Shown one piece after another: positions 34,851-42,570 of a stretch of DNA of 64,000 bases. Where the stretch lies: NCBI RefSeq assembly GCF_004564375.1, contig NZ_CP038267.1, positions 3,040,501 through 3,104,500 on the forward strand. Direction: 5' to 3'. The position numbers were made by a program, and so were the translations under genes. The stretch's first letter is position 1; every line of letters starts with the position of its first letter. Under the pieces are notes generated by a model. That model searched no databases and was not told where the DNA came from. It was given only the letters and a program-made list of their open reading frames with translations. The stretch is from Nocardioides euryhalodurans (GTDB taxonomy: Bacteria; Actinomycetota; Actinomycetes; Propionibacteriales; Nocardioidaceae).

Positions 34851-35627
34851 ATGATGTCGCGCCCCCGGTTCATCGCTCGCCGCCCAGTGCTCGTTGGGCT
34901 CATCGTGCTGATGGTGGTTGTTGTGGCGATCGACCTCGCGACTGATCGGGCCTCCGCGGTGGAGGTGATGCTGCTGGTCGTGCTGGTCGGATGGATCTCG
35001 GAGTCGCTGTTCCGTAGCCGGGTCGACGCCGAAGCGCGCGAGTCCGACGCCAACGCGCGGTGGGCCCTTGCGGGCTTGATGGGCACCGGTGAGACCTGGC
35101 CGACGATGGGTGGCTGGGCCTTGGGGCCGGCCGCGGTGACGGAGTGGATCCGCCGTGTCTCGGCCATGGAGACCCCGCAGGTCGTCGAGCTCGGCCCGGG
35201 GAGTTCCACGCTCTTGCTCGCCCGCGCCGTCCCGCATGCCAGAGTTCACGCGGTTGAGCACGACCCTGTGTACGGCGACCGCATTCGGGCGGCGGCCACG
35301 GGCTGGGGTCTGAGCGGGGTGACGGTGGTGGATGCGCCGTTGCGCGCAACAGCCGAAGAGACTGCGTGGTACTCCGGCGACTCGGTCTCGGCGTTGCCTG
35401 AACGTGTCGATGCGCTGCTGGTCGACGGGCCGCCCAACTGGGACGGCAAAGGGCGTCGCTCCCCGGCGAGGCGCGTCATCGAGGAGCGGATGCCCGCGGG
35501 CGCCCTCGTTCTCGTCGATGACACCGACCGCCCCGACGAGCGCAAGATGGTGCGGGGCTGGGTTCGAAGCGGGCTGTGCAGGGTGGTGCAGGACTCGGGC
35601 AATCACGTCTTCCTGGAGAAGTGCTGA
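34851..35627 (+). CDS. Membrane-anchored class I SAM methyltransferase-like protein
   Basis: A 258-residue protein with two N-terminal transmembrane segments (about 14-28 and 39-55) followed by a Rossmann methyltransferase-like domain: VVELGPGSSTLLLARAV (SAM motif I), VHAVEHDP (motif II), and LLVDGPP. A TTG at 34842 could extend it; ATG at 34851 or 34854 is more likely. It probably modifies glycans or lipid-linked intermediates at the membrane, as it starts the flippase/polymerase operon with a 7-bp overlap to the next gene. Confidence 0.8.
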   Translation: MMSRPRFIARRPVLVGLIVLMVVVVAIDLATDRASAVEVMLLVVLVGWISESLFRSRVDAEARESDANARWALAGLMGTGETWPTMGGWALGPAAVTEWIRRVSAMETPQVVELGPGSSTLLLARAVPHARVHAVEHDPVYGDRIRAAATGWGLSGVTVVDAPLRATAEETAWYSGDSVSALPERVDALLVDGPPNWDGKGRRSPARRVIEERMPAGALVLVDDTDRPDERKMVRGWVRSGLCRVVQDSGNHVFLEKC

Positions 35628-36802
35628 TCTCGCCCTCCGGGAGAGCCTTGGTCGGCTACGGGCTCGTATCCACCTGCGCGCGCGCCGTCCCCCTCATTGC
35701 CCTCATGGGGGCCTCCTTCCTGATCCCGGCTGCAGAGTTTGGCGCCCTCGCGGGTGTCGTCGCTGCGGTCACGCTATGCATCGGTATTGCTGAAGGCGGG
35801 CTCGACTCCTCCGCCTCACTGCTGGTAGGTAGCGGTCGGCCGGCTCCTGCGACCCTGTCGTCGCTCCTCACCCTGCGGCTCATGGTGGCCGCGCTCCTCG
35901 CAGTCGCCGTCCTGCCTCCCCTCCTCCTTCCGCTTGCCCTTCCAGCGACAGCCACCGTTCTGTCTCTCGCCGCAGTCGCGGTCGTGTTGTCCTCCATTGC
36001 CGCGACGTGTCGACTCCGACTGCGGCTGGAGAGCCCTGCACGCGAAATGAGAGTTCTGGCCGCGGACCGGTGCGTCAGCGCAGTCCCCTTCCTCGCTGGC
36101 CTCGTCGCAGGGGCCGAGCTCGAGGCCCTGATACTGCTGTTCCTGGCCGGCCAAGCCCTCGGATGTCTCTTGACAATCCTGGTGATCCGCCCGCCACGGG
36201 CAGGGCGCTCCCTTGCGCGGGAGCTGATCACGCACGCGCTGCCGTTCGTTGCCAGCACCGTTGCTGCGAACGTGACGTGGCGTGTCGGCGTGATTGCGCT
36301 GGGAATGAAGGGGGCAGTGGAGCAGGCTGGCTACCTCGCGACCGCCATCTACCCTGTTCAGGCACTGGTGCTGGTGTCGGCGGGTAGCGCCCCGTTGATT
36401 CTCATCGGTGGGCGGCAAGGACTCAGCCAACTTGTTCCTCGACGACGGGCCGTGGGGCTGCTGGTGGCCGCAACCGCCCTGGCAGCAACAGCAACGGCGG
36501 CAATTGGCCCCTTGGTGGCTCCCGGTGATGCTGTCTGGACGTTGACGGTCCTCCTCTGCGTCCTGCCGATGGCGTTGGCCAACCCGCTCGTCGGGGCAGG
36601 GATTCGGGTGCACGGCCACGCGGGTCTGGTCGCCGGCGCGGCAGCAGCTGGAGCTACGGTGGCTGTGCTCGTGTCGCTGACGGCGGAGCTGGCTGCCATC
36701 AATGCCCTAGGAATCGTGATTGCCGAGACCGTTGTGCTGACTGTGATGCTCGTCCTGAGCGCTCGTCATGGATCCCTGCGCCCGGTGGGGGCCGCCTCGT
36801 GA
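35621..36802 (+). CDS. Wzx-like polysaccharide flippase
   Basis: A 393-residue integral membrane protein with roughly twelve hydrophobic segments. The layout is that of MOP-superfamily O-antigen/exopolysaccharide flippases: LVGYGLVSTCARAVPLIALM at the start and ITHALPFVASTVAANVTWRVGVIALGM at mid-protein. It would move lipid-linked repeat units across the membrane. The start is GTG at 35621, overlapping the methyltransferase stop. Its stop overlaps the polymerase start. GC content is visibly lower than in the flanking genes. Confidence 0.8.
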   Translation: MLISPSGRALVGYGLVSTCARAVPLIALMGASFLIPAAEFGALAGVVAAVTLCIGIAEGGLDSSASLLVGSGRPAPATLSSLLTLRLMVAALLAVAVLPPLLLPLALPATATVLSLAAVAVVLSSIAATCRLRLRLESPAREMRVLAADRCVSAVPFLAGLVAGAELEALILLFLAGQALGCLLTILVIRPPRAGRSLARELITHALPFVASTVAANVTWRVGVIALGMKGAVEQAGYLATAIYPVQALVLVSAGSAPLILIGGRQGLSQLVPRRRAVGLLVAATALAATATAAIGPLVAPGDAVWTLTVLLCVLPMALANPLVGAGIRVHGHAGLVAGAAAAGATVAVLVSLTAELAAINALGIVIAETVVLTVMLVLSARHGSLRPVGAAS

Positions 36803-38130
36803 GCAAGGTCTCGGATCTCGCGCTTCCGAGCGCCTGGTCCCTGAATGCAGCCCTGTCCCTTGCGGCAGCCGTGACGGTGCTCGGTGCGGCGGCAGCGACT
36901 CTGGCGCCGTGGTCCTTCGCGGCTGTTGCCGCCGCGGTGGTTTCGGTCGTGCTGATGAGCGCGCGTCAGAACTCGATGCCTTGGATACTGAGGCCGGTCG
37001 TCGTACTCATGGCGCCGGTGGTGGTCATCGGCTTCGTATCCGGCACCCTCCTGCCGGACGTCCAGTCGGTCGTCGCGAAGCTCTCGATCGTCGTGACGGC
37101 TGGCATGGCCATCGGCATGCTTCTCGCGGAGCGGGGTCGCGACTGGGTTGTCTCCCCGCGACCACGACTGGCCGTCGGACTGATGGTGGTCGGAGTCGCG
37201 GCCGGGTTGTACTTCTTCGTGGGAGCGGGCGTGCCGCTCCTCGCTGATAGCGTCGAGCAGGGGCGCGTCGATGCGGCCGCGTCCGGCACTGGGTACGTGC
37301 GGCTCCTCGCCTACATGATGATCCCCGCTTCGATCGTGCTGATCTGTACGAGGCATAGGTCCGCGTGGTTGCTGCCCGTTTGCGCCGCCCTGGTCGTCGC
37401 CGGGCTTGCCAACCGCAGCCCCATCCTCTACCTGGTGACGCCCTGCGTTCTTGTGCTGCTCAACGCTGGGAATCGTTCAAGGCTGCAGATTGGGCGGTAC
37501 CGGCAGTTGGCGTTCGGGGCTGCGATCGCGGGCATGGCTGTAGCGGTGATTGGGCTGGGTGCCTACCGAATCGTGACCCAGCCAGAGTTCCGTACGTTTC
37601 CTGAGTACCGGTCCGACATCGAGTCGGGCAACTACGCCGCCGTGGGGCTGACCGCGTTCAGTCACTATGCCCGGGTGGTGCCCTCCAACGCCGAGCTCGC
37701 GGTGTCGTTGATCGACGCCGGTGAGCTGCCAAGGCAGTACGGAGCGACGTACGCGAGCCTCTTCGTCACAGCTCTGCCTGGACATCAGGACACTCTCGAC
37801 ATGAAGTTGAAGGAGGCGTCGGGGAAGGAGTTCGTGGGAGGTGGCATACCACCGACGCTGGCGGGTGAGGGGTACGTCAATTTCGGCTGGCCGGGCGTTC
37901 TACTCGGGGGCCTGGCGATGGGATGGCTAGCCGTTCGCTTCTCCCGGCTCGCGACAGTCGCGCGTCTCACGGCAGAGGAACGACGGGCGGGGCTGGCCCT
38001 CTACGGCTACGTCATCGCGTGGTCGGTCGGAGCTCACGTCGCAGGCTTCTCAGGGGCCAGCACCTTCCCGATGGCCGGCTTCCTTGCACTTTGCCTGCTG
38101 ATGCGATGGAGGCGAGCGTCGTGCGCGTGA
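36799..38130 (+). CDS. Wzy-like O-antigen polymerase family protein
   Basis: A 443-residue membrane protein with about eleven helices and a large extracytoplasmic loop near residues 250-360 (YRIVTQPEFRTFPEYRSDIES ... ALPGHQDTLDMK ... GGIPPTLAGEGYVNFGWPGV). The pattern PTLAGEGYVNFG is typical of O-antigen polymerases/ligases. It would join repeat units on the outside. The start is GTG with a 4-bp overlap with the flippase. The sequence of such proteins is weakly conserved, so the call leans on topology and context. Confidence 0.75.
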   Translation: MSKVSDLALPSAWSLNAALSLAAAVTVLGAAAATLAPWSFAAVAAAVVSVVLMSARQNSMPWILRPVVVLMAPVVVIGFVSGTLLPDVQSVVAKLSIVVTAGMAIGMLLAERGRDWVVSPRPRLAVGLMVVGVAAGLYFFVGAGVPLLADSVEQGRVDAAASGTGYVRLLAYMMIPASIVLICTRHRSAWLLPVCAALVVAGLANRSPILYLVTPCVLVLLNAGNRSRLQIGRYRQLAFGAAIAGMAVAVIGLGAYRIVTQPEFRTFPEYRSDIESGNYAAVGLTAFSHYARVVPSNAELAVSLIDAGELPRQYGATYASLFVTALPGHQDTLDMKLKEASGKEFVGGGIPPTLAGEGYVNFGWPGVLLGGLAMGWLAVRFSRLATVARLTAEERRAGLALYGYVIAWSVGAHVAGFSGASTFPMAGFLALCLLMRWRRASCA

Positions 38131-39107
38131 TTACTCCGGTACCGGAGGGGCTTGCCTTCACGAGTCGGCCCGCGCGTCTGCTGGACGAGGTCAGCAAGCT
38201 GATGGGCATCGAGCCAATGGTGGAGCGCGGAGGGCGCTCCGGGTCGGGCCTGCGGGATGCCTCGCGTGTGGCCACGCTGGTCCGCCCCCAAACCGGCAGC
38301 CCCTCGTGGTGCTTCCATCCGCTCTACTTCGTCCGAGAGGCCGAGGCGGCGACGTGGATAGATGCCTACGACGACTATTCATTGGCTCCGGACATGTCTT
38401 GGGGTGTGCGACTGTTGGCCGCTCGCAACTATCGCGCCCTGCGGGCGGCTTCCTCGCCGGCGCTCGTCACAGTCAACTCCCGCTACATGCAACTCAAGCT
38501 GCGCCCGCGACCGACCGTTCTCGTGCCCAACGGGGTGTCGCCCGACCTGGCCGCGGTCCCGACCACCGGCGACGACCGCCTCAGGGTGATCGTCATGGGC
38601 CACTTCTTCGATGGGCGTACGGACTGGCGACTCCTTGATGAGATCCTGCATGCCCCCTCAATGGAGGAAGTGATCGTCGTTGGCGAGCACCCGCGCGTGG
38701 ACGCCATGGTCACGCGGGCAAGGACGGCTGGACGCCCAGTGCAAGCTCGCACGTCGATGACACTGCAATCAATGGCTGGCGACGTAGGCGAGCGAACTGT
38801 GTTCGCCATCCCACACGTGGTGTCCGACTACACGCTGAGCCAGGACCTGATGAAGGCCTATCAGGCAATTGCGATGGGGCTTCCGGTGTGCGTCCCCAAC
38901 GCCTTGTGGCCACATGCGATCTCACGCGACCTCGGCCAGGTCTTCGAGCGAGGCGTTGGCGTCGACGACGTGCTCTCGGGGGCTGCTCGAACGGTCATCA
39001 CGCCTAGCCAGCGGCACGGATTCGCGGCCGATCACGCATGGAGCCGCAGGGCGGAGCGGATCGCCGAGGCGATGCCCTCGATGGAAGCTGGCTGGAGGAC
39101 GCGATGA
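38121..39107 (+). CDS. Glycosyltransferase, GT-B type
   Basis: A 328-residue cytoplasmic protein with a two-lobe GT-B pattern: MRVITPVPEGLAF, TVNSRYMQLKLRPRPTVLVPNGVSP in the middle, VIVMGHFFDGRTDWRLLDEI, and a C-terminal SDYTLSQDLMKAYQAIAMGLPVCVPN that resembles the nucleotide-sugar binding helix. The start is GTG at 38121; an in-frame ATG at 38106 exists. It overlaps the polymerase end by 10 bp and the next gene by 4 bp. The linkage formed is unknown. Confidence 0.75.
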   Translation: MRVITPVPEGLAFTSRPARLLDEVSKLMGIEPMVERGGRSGSGLRDASRVATLVRPQTGSPSWCFHPLYFVREAEAATWIDAYDDYSLAPDMSWGVRLLAARNYRALRAASSPALVTVNSRYMQLKLRPRPTVLVPNGVSPDLAAVPTTGDDRLRVIVMGHFFDGRTDWRLLDEILHAPSMEEVIVVGEHPRVDAMVTRARTAGRPVQARTSMTLQSMAGDVGERTVFAIPHVVSDYTLSQDLMKAYQAIAMGLPVCVPNALWPHAISRDLGQVFERGVGVDDVLSGAARTVITPSQRHGFAADHAWSRRAERIAEAMPSMEAGWRTR

Positions 39108-40054
39108 TGCATGCCGTCTCGGTGATCGTCTTCAACTCCGACCCCGTGCTTGTGCTCCGCACGATCGAGAGCACGCTCACGCAGAGTCGCCCGCCGGACC
39201 TGCTCCAAGTGCTGGTTTCAGGGAGCGGCCCCGATGACCCCTTGGCGGCCGGGGTGAATCGCGCGTGCTCCGCTGCCACGTCGGGAACCACGTGCCGGGT
39301 GATCGTCCGTGCGGACAACCTTGGATTTGCGGGGGGCCACAACTACCTTGCCGACAAAGCGTTCGCGGCCGGTGCCGACTGGGTCACACTCCTCAATCCT
39401 GATCTGGACATGGACCCAGACGCTCTTGAGCGCTACTGGGCATCAGTAGAAGAGCACGCAGAAGGGTTCGCGATCCATGGGCCGCACCTTGTGACGCGCA
39501 CGGACGAGGGTGAGGTGATCGACTCGGCCGGGATCGTGTGGTCCCGAGATGCACGGCACTTCGACGCCGACCAGGGGCAGCCGGCGGTGCAATTGCCCGA
39601 CTGGGTCCACTCAGCTGACGGCGTCAGCGGAGCACTGCTGACGCTGTCTCGTGATACCCATGCCAAGCTCCTCGACGGCGGTGGAGAGTTTCTGGACGAA
39701 TTGTTCCTCGCCTACCGTGAGGACGCCGAGCTAGGGCGCCGAATCCGAGTCATGGGAGGTTCATGCCTCATCCACCCCACTCCTGGCTTCCGGCATCGGC
39801 GAGGGGCACGCAACGCTGAACGCACCAGCCCTCTGCAGCGCCTGCTGGGCGTGCAGAATCGGTTCCTAATGAGGGCAAGGCTTGGTCCCGAACGGCCGGG
39901 CAGCGCTGCATCCGCGCTGATACGCGATCTGACCGTGGTCACGGCGGTCGTAGTCCGGGAGCGCTCCAGTCTTCCTGGACTACGGCGGGCGTGGTCGGTC
40001 CGCCGCTTTGAACGCTACAAGGGTCGTGCCGCCGCCGCTGCGCCTCGCCGCTGA
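39104..40054 (+). CDS. Glycosyltransferase family 2
   Basis: A 316-residue GT-A glycosyltransferase. It has SVIVFNSDPVLVLRTIESTL at the start, NLGFAGGHNYLADKAF (typical of rhamnosyl- and related GT2 enzymes), the metal-binding acidic motif LLNPDLDMD, and DELFLAYREDAELGRR with the catalytic acidic residues. The ATG at 39104 (or 39107) overlaps the upstream stop as ATGA. It is the last gene of the lower-GC operon and ends before a strong bidirectional hairpin. Confidence 0.88.
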   Translation: MMHAVSVIVFNSDPVLVLRTIESTLTQSRPPDLLQVLVSGSGPDDPLAAGVNRACSAATSGTTCRVIVRADNLGFAGGHNYLADKAFAAGADWVTLLNPDLDMDPDALERYWASVEEHAEGFAIHGPHLVTRTDEGEVIDSAGIVWSRDARHFDADQGQPAVQLPDWVHSADGVSGALLTLSRDTHAKLLDGGGEFLDELFLAYREDAELGRRIRVMGGSCLIHPTPGFRHRRGARNAERTSPLQRLLGVQNRFLMRARLGPERPGSAASALIRDLTVVTAVVVRERSSLPGLRRAWSVRRFERYKGRAAAAAPRR

Positions 40055-40091
40055 GCGCCAGACGCCAAGCACGAAGTCCGTCGCGAGCGTA

Positions 40092-40130
40092 TCTCGACGC
40101 CGAGCCGATTCGAATGGCTCGGCGTCGAGA
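40092..40130. terminator. Bidirectional terminator hairpin
   Basis: Perfect 15-bp arms 40092-40106 and 40116-40130 (TCTCGACGCCGAGCC and its complement) around a 9-nt loop. It sits between the convergent glycosyltransferase and cysN genes and can serve both. Confidence 0.85.
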
Positions 40131-40142
40131 CGTGAAGAACGC

Positions 40143-41444
40143 TCAGCTGCCGGAGTTGATCATCCCGGCACCCACCGTCACACCGGTCTGCTCGTCGATC
40201 AGGATGAACGACCCGGTGGTGCGGTTCTTGGAGTACGGGTCGCACAGCAGCGGCACCGTGGTGCGCAGCGTGACGCGGCCGATCTCGTTGAGCCCGAGCT
40301 CCTGGGTGTCCTGGTCGCGGTGCAGGGTGTTGACGTCCAGGCGGTACTGGAGGTCCTTCACCATCGCGCGTCCGGTCCGGGTGGTGTGCTTGATGGCCAG
40401 CTTCTGCCGCGGCTGCAGCGGCTTGTTGGTCATCCAGCAGATCATCGCGTCGATGTCCTGAGCCGGGGTGGGGGCGTTCTTGACCCGCGCGATCATGTCG
40501 CCGCGCGACACGTCGACGTCGTCGGCCAGGCGGACCGTCACGCTCATCGGCGGGAACGCCTCGTCGAGCTGCTGGTCGAACAGGTCGATGGACTCGATGG
40601 TCGAGGTCATGCCGCTGGGCAGCACGACGACCTCGTCGCCCGGCTTGAGCACGCCGCCGGCCACCTGACCGGCGTAGCCGCGGTAGTCGTGGAACTCGTC
40701 GGACTTGGGGCGCACGACGTACTGGACCGGGAAGCGGGTGTCCATCAGGTCGCGGTCGGAGGCGACGTGGACGTGCTCGAGGTGGTGGAGCAGCGTCGGC
40801 CCGGAGTACCAGGACATGTGCTCGCTGCGGTCCACGACGTTGTCACCCTTGAGCGCCGAGATCGGGATGACCTCGAGGTCGGGGATGTTGAGCTTCGTCG
40901 CGAACTGCTTGAACTCCTGGTGGATCTTCTCGTAGGTCTCCTGCGAGTAGTCCACGAGGTCCATCTTGTTGATCGCCAGCACCAGGTGGGGCACGCGCAG
41001 CAGCGAGAGCAGCACCGCGTGGCGGCGGCTCTGCTCGGTGAGGCCCTGGCGGGCGTCGACCAGCACCAGGCCCAGGTCGGCGGTCGAGGCGCCGGTGACC
41101 ATGTTGCGGGTGTACTGGATGTGGCCGGGGGTGTCGGCGATGATGAACTTGCGGTTCGGCGTCGCGAAGTAGCGGTAGGCGACATCGATGGTGATGCCCT
41201 GCTCCCGCTCCGAGCGGAGCCCGTCGGTCAGCAGCGCGAGGTCGGTGTAGTCGTACCCCTTCGCCTGCGAGGAGGTCTCCACCGCCTCGAGCTGGTCCTC
41301 GAAGATCGACTTGGAGTCGAGCAGCAGCCGGCCGATCAGGGTCGACTTGCCGTCGTCGACCGAGCCGGCGGTGGCGAAGCGGAGCAGGTCCATGTCGTCG
41401 GAGACGATCGTGGTCTGCGTGTTCTCTGCGGTGGTGTCGGCCAT
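40143..41444 (-). CDS. cysN: Sulfate adenylyltransferase subunit 1 (GTPase)
   Basis: CysN is the regulatory GTPase of ATP sulfurylase. At 433 residues it has an EF-Tu-like G domain, with G1 GSVDDGKST at about 27-35, DTPGHIQYTRNM (G3) and NKMDLVDYS (G4), and two beta-barrel domains. It ends normally and carries no fused CysC kinase, which is encoded separately at 45897. The frame is open upstream, but ATG at 41444, overlapping the cysD stop by one base, is clear. With CysD it forms APS from sulfate and ATP. Confidence 0.96.
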   Translation of the reverse strand: MADTTAENTQTTIVSDDMDLLRFATAGSVDDGKSTLIGRLLLDSKSIFEDQLEAVETSSQAKGYDYTDLALLTDGLRSEREQGITIDVAYRYFATPNRKFIIADTPGHIQYTRNMVTGASTADLGLVLVDARQGLTEQSRRHAVLLSLLRVPHLVLAINKMDLVDYSQETYEKIHQEFKQFATKLNIPDLEVIPISALKGDNVVDRSEHMSWYSGPTLLHHLEHVHVASDRDLMDTRFPVQYVVRPKSDEFHDYRGYAGQVAGGVLKPGDEVVVLPSGMTSTIESIDLFDQQLDEAFPPMSVTVRLADDVDVSRGDMIARVKNAPTPAQDIDAMICWMTNKPLQPRQKLAIKHTTRTGRAMVKDLQYRLDVNTLHRDQDTQELGLNEIGRVTLRTTVPLLCDPYSKNRTTGSFILIDEQTGVTVGAGMINSGS

Positions 41445-42364
41445 CAGAAGTAGCCCTCCTTCTTCCGGTCCTCCATGGCAGCCTCGGAGAACTTGTCGTC
41501 CCCGCGGGTGGCACCCCGCTCGGTGATGCGGGAGGCCGCAACCTCGTCGATGATCTTGGCGATGGTGTCGGCATCCGACTCCACCGCGCCAGTCAGGGTC
41601 AGGTCGCCGACCGTGCGGAAGCGCACGGTCTTCTCGACGACCTCCTCGCCCTCGCGGCAGGGGTTGAACTCGGACTCGGTCATCCACATGCCACCGCGGT
41701 TGAACACGCGCCGCTGGTGGGAGTAGTAGATCGAGGGGATGTCGATGCCCTCGCGGCCGATGTAGTGCCAGATGTCGAGCTCGGTCCAGTTGGACAGCGG
41801 GAAGACGCGCATGTGCTCGCCCTCGTGGATCCGGCCGTTGTAGAGGCTCCACAGCTCGGGGCGCTGCATCTTCGGGTCCCACTGGCCGAACTCGTCGCGG
41901 TGGGAGTAGACGCGCTCCTTGGCGCGGGCCTTCTCCTCGTCGCGGCGACCGCCACCGAAGGCGGCGGTGAACGCGTTCTCCTCGATGGCGTTGAGCAGGG
42001 TGCCGATCTGGAGACGGTTGCGGGTCGTCTTGCCGTCCTCGTGGACGATGCCGTTCTTGATGGCCTCCTCCACGCTGGCGACGATCATCCGCGTGCCGAG
42101 CCGGTCGACCCAGCGGTCGCGGCAGTCGAGCACCTCGGGGAAGTCGTAGCCCGTGTCCACCTGCAGCAGCGGGAACGGGACCTTGGCGGGGTAGAAAGCC
42201 TTCTCCGCCAGGCGGAGCATGACGATGGAGTCCTTGCCGCCGGAGAACATCAGGACGGGCTTCTCGAACTCGGCGGCGACCTCACGGAAGATGTGGATCG
42301 ACTCGGCCTCGAGCTGCTCGAGCTGGCTCAGCTGGTAGTCGGCATGGGTCGGTGGTGCGCTCAT
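41444..42364 (-). CDS. cysD: Sulfate adenylyltransferase subunit 2
   Basis: CysD is the catalytic ATP pyrophosphatase-type subunit of ATP sulfurylase. At 306 residues it has the PP-loop SGGKDSIVMLRLAEKAF at about 40-56, the DTGYDFPEVLDCRDRW segment, and the C-terminal ERKKEGYF. It is the first gene of the cysDN pair. A likely promoter is at 42401-42431. It may supply both cysteine synthesis and sulfotransferases through PAPS. Confidence 0.96.
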   Translation of the reverse strand: MSAPPTHADYQLSQLEQLEAESIHIFREVAAEFEKPVLMFSGGKDSIVMLRLAEKAFYPAKVPFPLLQVDTGYDFPEVLDCRDRWVDRLGTRMIVASVEEAIKNGIVHEDGKTTRNRLQIGTLLNAIEENAFTAAFGGGRRDEEKARAKERVYSHRDEFGQWDPKMQRPELWSLYNGRIHEGEHMRVFPLSNWTELDIWHYIGREGIDIPSIYYSHQRRVFNRGGMWMTESEFNPCREGEEVVEKTVRFRTVGDLTLTGAVESDADTIAKIIDEVAASRITERGATRGDDKFSEAAMEDRKKEGYF

Positions 42365-42400
42365 GTGGTTGCGGGACCTTCCTCGGGGACAGCGGGAGTC

Positions 42401-42431
42401 ATGCTAGCCGTGCCCACCCGGCGACGCTCAA
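42401..42431 (-). promoter_or_regulatory. Possible cysDN promoter
   Basis: On the minus strand TTGAGC (42426-42431) and TAGCAT (42401-42406) are 19 bp apart. The remaining spacer between cysD and the amidase gene contains the 10-bp palindrome ACGCTAGCGT (42474-42483), a possible operator. No known riboswitch is recognised here. Confidence 0.4.
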
Positions 42432-42570
42432 TCCGGCGTCATCGGTGGTCAGGCCTCCTCGCGGGGTCGCTGAACGCTAGCGTCTCAGGGCTGGGGGGCC
42501 CAGTCACGGGCACGCGACCCGCCGCGCGTGCTGCGGAGTCTGCCGTCACTGTAAATCTAGAGTGGCGCGT

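Noticed and set aside
42365..42561. Possible SAM or other riboswitch upstream of cysD
   Set aside because: I could not find the conserved core of any known riboswitch; only a weak promoter and a 10-bp palindrome are visible.
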